Positions 19,286 to 27,644 of a stretch of 64,000 nucleotides of DNA are shown in pieces. Position 1 is the first letter of the stretch. The number at the start of each line of letters is the position of its first letter. The stretch is from Homoserinimonas aerilata (GTDB taxonomy: Bacteria; Actinomycetota; Actinomycetes; Actinomycetales; Microbacteriaceae), in assembly GCF_006716125.1 (NCBI RefSeq), contig NZ_VFOM01000002.1, forward strand, positions 1-64,000, written 5' to 3'. The notes below the pieces were generated by a model. That model made no database searches, was not told the DNA's origin, and was given only the letters and a program-made list of their open reading frames with translations. Both the position numbers and the translations under genes were made by a program.

Positions 19286-20695
19286 TCAGGAGTTGAAACG
19301 CTGATTCTGCTTGATGCGACTCGTCAACTCGGTGACCTGGTTGTAGATCGAGCGGCGCTCCTTCATGAGCTCCGTGATCTTCTTGTTCGCATACATGACC
19401 GTCGTGTGGTCGCGGTTGCCGAACAACTGGCCGATCTTCGGCAGCGACAGGCTCGTCATCTCACGGCACAGATACATGGCGATCTGCCGGGCCGTCGCGA
19501 CAGCCTGCGAGCGAGACGAACCGTAGAGGTCATCGACCGTGAGTTTGAAGTATGCAGCGGTGTGATTGATGATCTCCACCGGCGCGATCACATTGTCGTC
19601 GTCGAGCGTGATCAGATCCTTGAGTACGGTCTGCACGAGCGCCAGATCGACGGGGGTCTTGTTCAGGCTCGAGAACGCCGTGACCCTGATGAGGGTTCCC
19701 TCGAGCTCGCGGATGTTCGACGACACCTTCGACGCCATGTACTCGAGGATGTCGTCGGGCACCTGGAGCCGCTCGCTCTGCGCTTTCTTGCGGAGGATCG
19801 CGATGCGGGTCTCAAGATCGGGGGCCTGGACATCCGTGATCAGGCCCCACTCGAAGCGGGAGCGCATCCGATCCTCGAAACCGGTCAGATGCTTGGGCGG
19901 CAGATCGCTCGTGATCACCAACTGCTTGTTGTGATCGTGGAGCGTGTTGAAGGTGTGGAAGAACGCCTCCTGCGTGCTGTCCTTGCCCTGCAGGAACTGG
20001 ATGTCGTCGATGAGCAGGATGTCGATGTCGCGGTAGCGAGACTGGAAGACCGACGACCTGTTGTTGGCGATCGAGTTGATGAAGTCGTTCGTGAACTCCT
20101 CCGAGCTCACATAGCGCACCCGGATGCCCGGATAGAGGCTCTCCGCGTAGTGGCCGATCGCGTGCAGAAGATGGGTCTTGCCCAGGCCGGAGTCGCCGTA
20201 GATGAAGAGGGGGTTATAGGCCTTGGCCGGGGCCTCGGCAACAGCGACGGCCGCGGCATGCGCGAAGCGGTTGGATCCGCCGATGACGAAGTTGTCGAAG
20301 TTGTACTTGGGGTTGAGCCGCGAATCGCTGCGCTTGCTGCTGTCGATGGTCGGCGGCGCCGGCTGCTCTATATAGGGCTGGTCGTCGATGGGGTCCGCGG
20401 GCTGTTCGAGATCGCTGTGCGAGATCTCCGGATTCACGACGATGGCGAAGTTGGTGAGCTCACTCTCATCGCCGAGCGAGGAGATCGCGTTGAGGAGGGG
20501 GAGGCGGATGCGCTGCTCCAGCATCCCGCGGGTGAGATCGTTCGGAACCTCGAGGTAGAGGGTGCCGGCCATGATGCCCCGGGGCTCCACCAGACTGAGG
20601 AATCCCTGCAGCTGAGGGGTGATCCGCTCATCCGATCGCAGGGTTGTCAGGATGTTCTGCCAGAATCCCTGTGTGGGATCGGCTGAATCGGTCAT
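19286..20695 (-). CDS. dnaA: Chromosomal replication initiator protein DnaA
   Basis: AAA+ initiator that binds DnaA boxes and melts oriC. Start at 20695 (MTDSADPTQGFWQNIL) is preceded by GGGGAG; the longer frame upstream has no family match. Domain I spans ~1-90, domain II is a short linker rich in Pro/Asp, domain III has Walker A GDSGLGKTHLLHAIG and Walker B DILLIDDIQFLQGK, and domain IV carries the signature GNRDHTTVMYANKKI. 469 residues is typical. DnaA boxes at 20728-20748 in its upstream region suggest autoregulation. Confidence 0.98.
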   Translation of the reverse strand: MTDSADPTQGFWQNILTTLRSDERITPQLQGFLSLVEPRGIMAGTLYLEVPNDLTRGMLEQRIRLPLLNAISSLGDESELTNFAIVVNPEISHSDLEQPADPIDDQPYIEQPAPPTIDSSKRSDSRLNPKYNFDNFVIGGSNRFAHAAAVAVAEAPAKAYNPLFIYGDSGLGKTHLLHAIGHYAESLYPGIRVRYVSSEEFTNDFINSIANNRSSVFQSRYRDIDILLIDDIQFLQGKDSTQEAFFHTFNTLHDHNKQLVITSDLPPKHLTGFEDRMRSRFEWGLITDVQAPDLETRIAILRKKAQSERLQVPDDILEYMASKVSSNIRELEGTLIRVTAFSSLNKTPVDLALVQTVLKDLITLDDDNVIAPVEIINHTAAYFKLTVDDLYGSSRSQAVATARQIAMYLCREMTSLSLPKIGQLFGNRDHTTVMYANKKITELMKERRSIYNQVTELTSRIKQNQRFNS

Positions 20696-21003
20696 GCGTC
20701 GACTCCCCGGTTCGTCGTGATGGGTGGTTATACACAGGGTTATCCACCGCCTGTGCAGTGAGACCACCTTAGTTTGTGTCGGCGGGTCGAGGGCAACCCT
20801 GTGCTTTTCATGGGCATAATCATGAGTTTGGGGTGGCACGGTTTGACCGCACGCCTTTAAGAACGTATTTTTAAGCAGTTGACTTCAGCCCACACGGGTT
20901 TCTTCGATGTTCCCTGTCTCTTCGCAGTCGTTGTCCTGAACTGCGGATGCACAATGTCGCCCCGTCAACACCAGTCTTTTCTATAGCACCGCGGAGATCC
21001 AAG
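20696..21003. promoter_or_regulatory. Divergent dnaA / rpmH control region
   Basis: 308 bases without a gene. Contains two DnaA-box-like 9-mers, TTATACACA (20728-20736) and TTATCCACC (20740-20748), 33-53 bases upstream of the dnaA start, fitting DnaA autoregulation or a second part of the origin. The segment 20800-20885 is relatively AT-rich and probably holds the promoters. No RNA gene was recognised. Confidence 0.6.
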
Positions 21004-21141
21004 ATGAGCAAGAGAACTTTCCAGCCGAACAACCGTCGCCGGGCCAAGGTCCACGGCTTCCGTCTTCGTATGCGCACCCGTGCCGGTCGCGCGATCCTGG
21101 CCGCCCGTCGGCGCAAGGGCCGCACCGAGCTCTCGGCGTAG
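21004..21141 (+). CDS. rpmH: 50S ribosomal protein bL34
   Basis: 45-residue, very basic ribosomal protein: [20 protein letters not shown] then [22 protein letters not shown]. Matches bL34 end to end. ATG at 21004. First gene of the conserved rpmH-rnpA-yidD-yidC-jag-rsmG-parA-parB run leading away from oriC opposite to dnaA; rnpA starts 20 bases later. Confidence 0.98.
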   Translation: MSKRTFQPNNRRRAKVHGFRLRMRTRAGRAILAARRRKGRTELSA

Positions 21142-21161
21142 CGCCCTCTCGGTCCGTTTCG

Positions 21162-21641
21162 GTGCTGGCTCGAGCCAACCGGCTCGTCAGGGCCGCTGAC
21201 TACCGTGCTGTCGTTCGGCGCGGACGACGCACATCGACGTCTTTGGTGACGGTTTCTATCACTGCTCGCCCGGACTCTTCGGCGCGCCGTTTCGGCTTCA
21301 TTGTCTCCAAGGCTGTGGGCAATGCAGTGGTGCGCAACAGGGTCAGGCGCCGGCTCAAGGCGATCTGTTCCGAGTATGTGACGATTCCGGATGCTGCGGT
21401 GCACGACGATTCCGCCGCCACGTTCGAGGATCCTTCTTCCGGTGATTCCGCTCGCCGCTCCCCCGCAGGTGGTGCCGACATCGTCTTGAGGGCGCACCCG
21501 CCGACGGCGACCATCGACTGGGACTCTCTGCGAAGTGACGTCGACGGCCTTCTCAGCAAGGCGCTCGGCGCATCCGTCACTCCCTCGGTTCCACACTCGG
21601 CGGATGCGAATGTTTCACGTGAAACAGTGGAGGGGTCATGA
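21162..21641 (+). CDS. rnpA: Ribonuclease P protein component
   Basis: Protein cofactor of RNase P for 5' maturation of tRNAs. GTG start at 21162. Core motifs are present: FGFIVSKAVGNAVVRNRVRRRLKA (the RNR region) and later GADIVLRAHPP. Between them is an unusual insertion of about 30 residues rich in Asp, Ser and Ala (bases ~21390-21470), and the C-terminus is extended. At 159 residues it is longer than the ~115-130 usual. A parS site (21611-21626) lies within its last codons. The stop overlaps the yidD start (ATGA). Confidence 0.93.
   Translation: MLARANRLVRAADYRAVVRRGRRTSTSLVTVSITARPDSSARRFGFIVSKAVGNAVVRNRVRRRLKAICSEYVTIPDAAVHDDSAATFEDPSSGDSARRSPAGGADIVLRAHPPTATIDWDSLRSDVDGLLSKALGASVTPSVPHSADANVSRETVEGS
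21611..21626. promoter_or_regulatory. parS: parS centromere site 1
   Basis: Perfect 16-base parS palindrome TGTTTCACGTGAAACA. It is the nucleation site for ParB in chromosome segregation. It lies inside the 3' end of rnpA, where it encodes residues in ...VSRETV. Confidence 0.93.
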
Positions 21642-22063
21642 CAGCCCTCCATGTCTCCCCGCGCGTGACGGATGATCGCGAGCCAGAGCATCCGAACATC
21701 CGTAGTTTCGGAACAGGGTTACTTCTTCTCCCCCGCAACGTGTCGATCGCGGTTCTCCAGACATATCGCAAGCTCGTGTCGCCACTCTACGGAGATGTCT
21801 GTCGCTACTACCCCTCCTGCTCGAGCTACGCGCTCGGTGCCATTCAGCAGCACGGGGTGTTCAAGGGAATCTGGCTCGGATCTCTGCGGATCCTCCGCTG
21901 CAATCCCTGGTCTGCCGGCGGAGTCGACGATGTGCCCGAGAACAAGAGGCACAGCCATCACACCAACCGTTTCGGCTTCGTCACATCCTGTGAGGCCGCG
22001 CATTCCGCGCGTGACGCGAACATCTCATCCACACCCGAATCGAAGCACCACAGAAAGGTCTGA
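21638..22063 (+). CDS. yidD: Membrane protein insertion efficiency factor YidD
   Basis: 141-residue member of the YidD family, a membrane-associated helper of YidC. Core: LPRNVSIAVLQTYRKLVSPLYG, CRYYPSCSSYALGAIQQHGV with the conserved cysteines, and LRILRCNPWSAGGVDDVP. The family core is only ~75 residues. Here an N-terminal extension of ~28 and a His/Ser-rich, probably disordered C-terminal tail of ~40 residues are added. ATG overlaps the rnpA stop. Confidence 0.93.
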   Translation: MTALHVSPRVTDDREPEHPNIRSFGTGLLLLPRNVSIAVLQTYRKLVSPLYGDVCRYYPSCSSYALGAIQQHGVFKGIWLGSLRILRCNPWSAGGVDDVPENKRHSHHTNRFGFVTSCEAAHSARDANISSTPESKHHRKV

Positions 22064-22072
22064 TCCAACACC

Positions 22073-23020
22073 ATGGATTTCCTAGGAACGATTCTCTGGC
22101 CCATCAAATGGGTCATCGAGGCCATCCTCGTCGCTTTTCACTGGTTCTTCACCTCCCTGGGGATGGACGCGGATGCGGGAACGACCTGGGTCCTGTCCAT
22201 CGTCGGCCTCGTGCTCGTCGTCCGCGCAGCGCTCATCCCGATCTTCGTCAAGCAGATCAAGAGCCAGCGCCGGATGCTCGAGGTCTCCCCCCAGCTGAAG
22301 AAGATCCAGGACAAGTACAAGGGCAAGAAGGACCAGTTCTCTCGCGAGGCCATGTCGCGCGAGACGATGGAGCTCTACAAGAAGACCGGAACCAATCCGC
22401 TCAGCTCCTGCCTCCCCCTCCTGCTGCAGATGCCGATCTTCTTCGGCCTCTTCTCGGTGCTGCAGAACGCTCAGCACGAAGGAATCGGCGTAGGCCTGCT
22501 CACCAAGTCGCTCTCGCATTCCTTCGGTGAGTCCGTCTTCCTTGGTGCGCCGCTCAAGCTGGCCATCAGCACCGCCGAAGGCAACGTCAATGTCATCGTC
22601 ATCGCCTCGATCATGGTCGTTCTGATGACCGCGTCGCAGTTCATCACGCAGCTGCAGATCATGTCGAAGAACCAGTCGCCCGAGATGCAGGCGAGCCCCA
22701 TGTTCAAGCAGCAGCGCATCCTGCTCTACATGCTCCCCCTGGTGTTCCTCTTCTCCGGCTTCACCTTCCCCCTCGGCGTCATGTTCTACTGGCTGGTCTC
22801 CAACTTCTGGACCATGGCCCAGCAGTTCCTCGTCATCCGCAACATGCCGACCCCTGGCAGCGAAGCCGCCCTGGCACGCGAGGCGCGTATGGCGAAGCGG
22901 GCCCAGCGTCGCGGAATCACGATCGTCGAAGACAGCGATTCCCCGGAGATCGAGGCTCCCAAGACGACCCAGCGCCAGCAACCCGTCAACCCCAAGAACC
23001 GCAACAAGAAGAAGAAGTAG
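22073..23020 (+). CDS. yidC: Membrane protein insertase YidC
   Basis: 315-residue insertase that integrates membrane proteins with or without the Sec translocon. Five to six transmembrane helices; the conserved stretch SSCLPLLLQMPIFFGLFSVL and the final helix pair FSGFTFPLGVMFYWLVSNFWTM are clear. The cytoplasmic loop after the first helix is basic (RRMLEVSPQLKKIQDKYK), with Arg/Lys residues usual for the hydrophilic groove. The C-terminal tail ends in NRNKKKK, thought to contact ribosomes in Gram-positive species. Located 9 bases after yidD. Confidence 0.97.
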   Translation: MDFLGTILWPIKWVIEAILVAFHWFFTSLGMDADAGTTWVLSIVGLVLVVRAALIPIFVKQIKSQRRMLEVSPQLKKIQDKYKGKKDQFSREAMSRETMELYKKTGTNPLSSCLPLLLQMPIFFGLFSVLQNAQHEGIGVGLLTKSLSHSFGESVFLGAPLKLAISTAEGNVNVIVIASIMVVLMTASQFITQLQIMSKNQSPEMQASPMFKQQRILLYMLPLVFLFSGFTFPLGVMFYWLVSNFWTMAQQFLVIRNMPTPGSEAALAREARMAKRAQRRGITIVEDSDSPEIEAPKTTQRQQPVNPKNRNKKKK

Positions 23021-23026
23021 GCCACA

Positions 23027-23551
23027 GTGACCGACACGACTGAAGACTCCACGGTGCACGAGACGGCTCCGGCCGTCGATGAGGCAACAACCCTCTCCCA
23101 GCTCGAGGAGGAGGGTGAGATCGCCGCCGACTACATCGAGGAACTCCTCGACATCACCGATCTCGACGGGGACATCGACATCGATGCCCGTGACGGTCGC
23201 GCCTATGTCTCAGTGAACTCGAACGAGGACAGCGATCTTCGCCTCCTGTCGAAGCCGGAGACGGTGAATGCGCTGCAGGAGCTGACCCGCATCGCGGTGC
23301 AGACGAAGGCCGGATCGTTCTCGCGGCTGATCCTTGATGTCGGCGGATCGCGCGAAGCACGTCAGGCCGAGCTGAGCAAGCTCGTCGAGCACGCGATCGA
23401 GAAGATCGAGGGAGGGGCCGCCTCTGCTGCACTCCCCCCGATGTCCTCCTACGAGCGCAAGCTCGTGCACGATATCGTCGCGGATCGGGGCTTCACCTCG
23501 GAGTCGCATGGCGAGGGTCGTGATCGCCACACGGTGATCACTCGCGCATAG
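23027..23551 (+). CDS. jag: Jag/KhpB family RNA-binding protein
   Basis: 174-residue protein with an acidic N-terminus, a KH-like domain (YIEELLDITDLDGDIDIDA... near residues 35-95) and an R3H domain at the end (SYERKLVHDIVADRGFTSES). Such proteins bind RNA and in Gram-positive bacteria affect cell division and elongation. The N-terminal Jag-N domain of Firmicutes is absent, normal for Actinomycetota. GTG start at 23027, six bases after yidC. Its stop codon overlaps the second parS site by two bases. Confidence 0.93.
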   Translation: MTDTTEDSTVHETAPAVDEATTLSQLEEEGEIAADYIEELLDITDLDGDIDIDARDGRAYVSVNSNEDSDLRLLSKPETVNALQELTRIAVQTKAGSFSRLILDVGGSREARQAELSKLVEHAIEKIEGGAASAALPPMSSYERKLVHDIVADRGFTSESHGEGRDRHTVITRA

Positions 23552-23565
23552 TTTCACGTGAAACA
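23550..23565. promoter_or_regulatory. parS: parS centromere site 2
   Basis: AGTTTCACGTGAAACA: the inner 14-base palindrome GTTTCACGTGAAAC is perfect and only the first outer base departs from the consensus. It begins at the jag stop codon and ends seven bases before the rsmG ATG. Confidence 0.9.
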
Positions 23566-23571
23566 TTGCCG

Positions 23572-24219
23572 ATGACATCCGCAGCGCCTCTCCCTGAAAG
23601 TCTGGAACCGGAACCATCCGTGGCGACCGCGCTCTTCGGCGACCGCATCGATCTCGCTCGTGCCTTCACGAACGACCTCGCGCGGCGCGGAGAGGAGTTG
23701 GGGCTCATCGGCCCACTGGAACTCCCCCGCCTGTGGACGCGGCATGTCGTGAACTCCGCACTGCTTGCGGCGCTGCTGCGGCCGGGCCGGGTGGGTGACA
23801 TCGGCAGCGGTGCTGGACTGCCCGGGCTTGTTCTGGCGATTGCGCGCCCGGATGTCGATTTTGTTCTCATCGAGCCGATGGAACGGCGGGTGGCCTGGCT
23901 GAATGAGCAGAAGAGCCTGCTCTCCCTCGACAATGTCGAGGTTGTTCGTGCCAGAGCGGAAGAGGCACAGCTGAGTCCCTGGCTCGATCAGGCAACGGCC
24001 CGCGCCGTCACCGCGCTTTCCAAGCTGATCCCGCTCGTTGCTCCCCTGATGAAGTCGGGCGGTGAATTGGTCTTCCTCAAGGGTGCGAGCGTCGAGGCCG
24101 AGCTCGCTGCCGCTACCAAGGTCATCCGCAAGCACCGCCTCACTGACGTCGAGATCGTGATGCTCGGTGAAGACCTCGACACCGAGCCCACGCGAGTCTT
24201 TCGGGCTACAGTTGATTGA
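23572..24219 (+). CDS. rsmG: 16S rRNA (guanine-527-N7)-methyltransferase RsmG
   Basis: SAM-dependent methyltransferase that modifies G527 (E. coli numbering) of 16S rRNA. SAM-binding motif GDIGSGAGLPGLVLAIARP; further family motifs LIEPMERRVAWLNEQ, VEVVRARAEEA and TARAVTALSKL. ATG at 23572 (MTSAAPLPESLEPEP); a TTG two codons earlier lies closer to the parS palindrome. 215 residues is normal. Loss of this gene classically gives low-level streptomycin resistance. Confidence 0.95.
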   Translation: MTSAAPLPESLEPEPSVATALFGDRIDLARAFTNDLARRGEELGLIGPLELPRLWTRHVVNSALLAALLRPGRVGDIGSGAGLPGLVLAIARPDVDFVLIEPMERRVAWLNEQKSLLSLDNVEVVRARAEEAQLSPWLDQATARAVTALSKLIPLVAPLMKSGGELVFLKGASVEAELAAATKVIRKHRLTDVEIVMLGEDLDTEPTRVFRATVD

Positions 24220-24385
24220 TGGATGTCGCACCCCCGATATCCCGTCGATGACATCCCCGCTGGTTTCGCCCCGACGGTGAAGATTCGGGCTTCCGAGACC
24301 AAGAAGCCGCCTGGATGCCGTCGCGAGACCCCCAGACGACCACGACAGACGATCGGTGCCGGCCCAGATGCAGTTTCGCCCCAAG

Positions 24386-25498
24386 ATGTTTCACGTGAAA
24401 CATCACGACACGACCGAGAACAAGGAAGCCGTGACCGCAGAAGAAGAGCGTGCACCCGAGCAGGATGTGGAGTCACCCGAGCCAGAGGTCACCGAGGCAT
24501 CCGGTGTTATCGCTGAGGAGACCGAGCAACGCGGGAGCGGCGACGCGACGGACGATACTGCGTCAACCGCGCCTGCTCCGGGAAAGTCAGCACGCTCGGG
24601 CAGCCCCCTCGCCGGTTTCAGTGACACTCCCCTCGCCCGCGAGCTCTCGGAGATCACGCGTCGTCGCCGTGCCATCGAGGCGGAGGACCTTCCCGTTCCC
24701 TCCAAGACCCGTGTCTTCACCATCGCGAACCAGAAGGGCGGCGTGGGTAAGACGACAACGACCGTCAACCTGGCCGCGGCGCTCGCGAAGAGCGGTGCTC
24801 GCGTGCTGGTCATCGACCTGGATCCGCAGGGAAACGCCTCCACAGCCCTCGGAATCGAGCACCGGTCCGAGACGGCGAGCGTGTACGACGTCATGATCAA
24901 CGATGTGCCGATGGCGGATGTCGTACAGAAGAGCCCGGAAAGCGATCTTCTGTTCTGCATCCCCGCGACCATCCATCTCGCCGGCGCCGAAATCGAGCTG
25001 GTCTCGATGGTTGCGCGGGAACAGCGCCTGCGCTCGGCACTCGACGCCTTCTTGGCTGAGCGCGATGAGCCCTTCCATTACGTCTTCATCGACTGCCCGC
25101 CGTCGCTGGGCCTGTTGACGATCAACGCCTTCGTCGCAGCCCGTGAGGTGCTCATCCCCATCCAGTGCGAGTATTACGCACTCGAAGGTCTCAGCCAGCT
25201 CCTCAACAACATCAAGCTCATCGAGCGCCACCTCAATCCGGAGCTCAACGTCTCGACGATTCTGCTCACGATGTACGACTCCCGCACCAATCTGGCCAAC
25301 CAGGTGGCCGAGGATGTTCGTCAGCATTTCCCGGATCAGGTCCTCGACACGCTCATTCCGCGCTCGGTGCGCATCTCCGAAGCTCCGAGTTTCGGGCTCA
25401 GCGTGATCGGCTACGACGCGAACTCTCCGGGCTCCCTGTCATACCTCGAGGCGGCCGCGGAGATCGCTCGCCGCGGTGCACCGATAGCACAGCAGTAG
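24386..25498 (+). CDS. parA: Chromosome partitioning ATPase ParA
   Basis: Walker-type ATPase that moves ParB-parS complexes for chromosome segregation. Deviant Walker A KGGVGKTTTTVNLA, switch region VLVIDLDPQGNAST, and the ParA motif FIDCPPSLGLLTINA. The first ~90 residues are acidic and disordered. ATG at 24386 would make parS site 3 encode MFHVKH. A GTG at 24431 with AAGGA five bases upstream is an equally good or better start and would place parS wholly upstream. 370 or 355 residues accordingly. Followed 40 bases later by parB. Confidence 0.95.
   Translation: MFHVKHHDTTENKEAVTAEEERAPEQDVESPEPEVTEASGVIAEETEQRGSGDATDDTASTAPAPGKSARSGSPLAGFSDTPLARELSEITRRRRAIEAEDLPVPSKTRVFTIANQKGGVGKTTTTVNLAAALAKSGARVLVIDLDPQGNASTALGIEHRSETASVYDVMINDVPMADVVQKSPESDLLFCIPATIHLAGAEIELVSMVAREQRLRSALDAFLAERDEPFHYVFIDCPPSLGLLTINAFVAAREVLIPIQCEYYALEGLSQLLNNIKLIERHLNPELNVSTILLTMYDSRTNLANQVAEDVRQHFPDQVLDTLIPRSVRISEAPSFGLSVIGYDANSPGSLSYLEAAAEIARRGAPIAQQ
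24387..24402. promoter_or_regulatory. parS: parS centromere site 3
   Basis: Perfect TGTTTCACGTGAAACA, extending to an 18-base palindrome (24386-24403). It sits at or just before the 5' end of parA, so ParB bound here could also influence parA expression. Confidence 0.93.
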
Positions 25499-25503
25499 TA
25501 TAA

Positions 25504-25519
25504 AACCCCTGATCAGAAG
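25504..25519 (+). repeat. Left copy of an inverted repeat flanking parB
   Basis: AAAACCCCTGATCAGA, in the 40-base parA-parB gap. The exact reverse complement occurs at 26538-26553 just after parB. It contains the 8-base palindrome CTGATCAG. Confidence 0.7.
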
Positions 25520-25538
25520 CACTATCGAAAGAGAATCA

Positions 25539-26504
25539 ATGGCAACGAAGCGCACCGGGCTGGGCCGTGGAATCGGCGCACTCATCCCCACGGATGAGGG
25601 CTCACCCGAGCGTCCCGTGGACGTGTTCTTCCCGACTGGAGCGCGCGTCGCGAGAGATGACGCCGACGAGCAGTCGCTCGCCGCCGTGCCCGGCGCCCGG
25701 CTCGCCAATCTCTCCCCCGCGGACATCGTGCCGAATGCCGCCCAGCCGCGAAGCGTGTTCGTGCAGGAGGATCTCGACGAGCTCATCCACTCGATCCGCG
25801 AGATCGGCGTGCTGCAGCCCATCGTCGTGCGGCCCATCCCGGATGCCGTCGATGGGCAGCCGAAATACGAGCTCGTCATGGGCGAGCGGCGGCTGCGCGC
25901 CAGCAAGCACCTCGGGCTTGCCACGATCCCCGCCGTCATCAAGAACACGGCCGATGACGCCATGCTTCGGGATGCCCTCCTCGAGAACCTGCACAGGGCC
26001 AACCTCAATCCGCTTGAAGAGGCATCCGCCTACCAGCAGCTCCTGGCCGACTTCGGCATCACCCAGGACCAGCTGGCAGAGCGTATCGGTCGCTCTCGCC
26101 CGCAGATCACCAACACCCTTCGCCTCCTTCGCCTGCCGTCGGCCGTGCAGAGTCGCGTCGCGGCAGGTGTTCTCAGCGCGGGGCATGCGCGGGCCATCCT
26201 GTCGGCCGGCGACACCGCGACCATGGAGAAGCTCGCCGACAAGATTGTGAACGAGGACCTCTCAGTGCGGGCGGCCGAGGCCGCTGCCGGCCTCGTCTCG
26301 ACCAAACCGGCCCGAGCGACGAAGCCGAGCAAGGGCCGCAGGCAGGGTCAGCTCGACGAGATCGCCGAACGCCTGGGCGACCGCCTGAACACCCGCGTGA
26401 AGGTGAGCCTGGGCTCCAGCAAGGGAACCATCGTCATCGATTTCGCGACGGTGGGCGACCTCAACCGCATCCTCGGCGAGCTGGGCGAGCCCGGGTTCAG
26501 CTGA
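25539..26504 (+). CDS. parB: Chromosome partitioning protein ParB
   Basis: CTPase clamp that loads at parS and spreads, recruiting SMC and ParA. The N-terminus GLGRGIGALIPT is the ParA-interacting motif. The ParB/Srx domain includes IREIGVLQPIVVRP, the GERRLRAS motif and ENLHRANLNPLEEA. The helix-turn-helix is ITQDQLAERIGRSRPQITNTLRLL. The C-terminal dimerisation domain ends GTIVIDFATVGDLNRILGEL. 321 residues. The three parS sites upstream are its expected targets. Confidence 0.97.
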   Translation: MATKRTGLGRGIGALIPTDEGSPERPVDVFFPTGARVARDDADEQSLAAVPGARLANLSPADIVPNAAQPRSVFVQEDLDELIHSIREIGVLQPIVVRPIPDAVDGQPKYELVMGERRLRASKHLGLATIPAVIKNTADDAMLRDALLENLHRANLNPLEEASAYQQLLADFGITQDQLAERIGRSRPQITNTLRLLRLPSAVQSRVAAGVLSAGHARAILSAGDTATMEKLADKIVNEDLSVRAAEAAAGLVSTKPARATKPSKGRRQGQLDEIAERLGDRLNTRVKVSLGSSKGTIVIDFATVGDLNRILGELGEPGFS

Positions 26505-26534
26505 GCCCGGCGGCGACGCCCGACAGCATTAGTG

Positions 26535-26554
26535 CCCTCTGATCAGGGGTTTTT
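26535..26554 (+). terminator. Weak hairpin with T-run after parB, overlapping right copy of inverted repeat
   Basis: CCCT-ctgatc-AGGG (26535-26548) followed by GTTTTT. Positioned between the convergent parB and Ddl-like genes, so it may terminate parB transcription. The four-base stem is short. The segment 26538-26553 is the exact inverted copy of 25504-25519. Confidence 0.5.
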
Positions 26555-26612
26555 GCAAAGTCGCTGAAGTGAGCCGTGCGCTCGGCCGTGCCGGAGCATC
26601 CGGCCGACCGTC

Positions 26613-27578
26613 TCAGCGAGCGATGCTGTCGCGCACGGCCGCCTGGCAGAGTGCGAGATAGGCCCAGCCGACATCGTGCCCGGCGACCTCGAGTGCCCGC
26701 GGGAACAGTGAGGTCTCGGTGAGGCCCGGCATGACGCTCGCTTCGAGGAAGAACGGCGTTCCCGTTGCGTCGATCATGATGTCGACCCGCGAGATGTGGC
26801 GCAGCCCGAGGGTCGTGTGCGCCATGATGGCGAGATCCGCGGAGCGGGCGGCGACCTCATCCGAGATGCGGGCGGGAGTGTAGAAGCGCGTCTCCCCCGC
26901 GTTGTAGCGGGCCTCGAAGCTGTACACGCCCGACAACGGCTCGATCTCAACCGGAGGAACCGCGACAGGGCCATCGCCCGTGTCGATGATGCAGACCGAG
27001 ATCTCGGTGCCAACGATCTTCTGCTCGACGAGGGCCACATCGCCGTAACGGTACGCGTGAACCATGGCGCTGGCGAGATTTGCGGGGTCGTCGACGATCG
27101 TGACCCCCTGTGCGGAGCCGCCCTGGGCCGGTTTCACGACGACAGGGCCGCTCAGCTCGGCGGCGATGCGCTCCAGGACGTTCACAGCGCCCAGATCGCG
27201 GAAGGTGTCGCGGGAGAGCGCGATGGAGCGGGGCGTGGAGCCGCCAGCGCGCTTGACGAGCACCTTGGCGGTCGGCTTGTCCCAGGCGAGCCGGGATGAA
27301 CCGGCACGGGAGCCGACGAACGGCACGCCGACGAAGTCGAGGAGGCCCCGCAGTGAGCCGTCTTCGCCGCCGGCGCCGTGCAGTGCCGGCCAGACGACAT
27401 CCGGTTTCGTCGACTCGATGTAGGAGAACAGTGAGGCGTCGGGGTCGCGCAGATCGACCTTGACGCCCTGCGACGACAGGCTGTCGGCGATGCGGCGGCC
27501 GGAGCGCAGCGAGATGTCGCGCTCATGCGAGATGCCGCCGGCGAGGATCAGCACGGATTGGGGAGTGAACTCGTCCAT
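26613..27578 (-). CDS. D-alanine--D-alanine ligase-like ATP-grasp protein
   Basis: 321-residue ATP-grasp ligase. N-terminal motif LILAGGISHERDISLRSGR resembles the Ddl AGGxSxEREVSLxS motif. HGAGGEDGSLRGLLDFVGVPFVGS matches the HGxxGEDGxxQGxLexxxiPYtGS motif. The ATP-grasp core includes PVVVKPAQGGSAQGV and VEQKIVGTEISV, and the C-terminal catalytic segment is FFLEASVMPGLTETSLFPRAL, where usual Ddl has EvNTxPGxTxxSxxP. These departures (Ser/Val in place of Asn-Thr) suggest either the origin-linked actinobacterial Ddl paralogue or a related dipeptide ligase. Convergent with parB; upstream neighbour is an aminotransferase on the same strand, 66 bases away. Confidence 0.8.
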   Translation of the reverse strand: MDEFTPQSVLILAGGISHERDISLRSGRRIADSLSSQGVKVDLRDPDASLFSYIESTKPDVVWPALHGAGGEDGSLRGLLDFVGVPFVGSRAGSSRLAWDKPTAKVLVKRAGGSTPRSIALSRDTFRDLGAVNVLERIAAELSGPVVVKPAQGGSAQGVTIVDDPANLASAMVHAYRYGDVALVEQKIVGTEISVCIIDTGDGPVAVPPVEIEPLSGVYSFEARYNAGETRFYTPARISDEVAARSADLAIMAHTTLGLRHISRVDIMIDATGTPFFLEASVMPGLTETSLFPRALEVAGHDVGWAYLALCQAAVRDSIAR

Positions 27579-27644
27579 GGTTGCGGAACTTCTTTCCTGC
27601 GGGTCTTCCTGCGGCGGTCGGGGATGCTGCAGAGGCGTGCAGCG

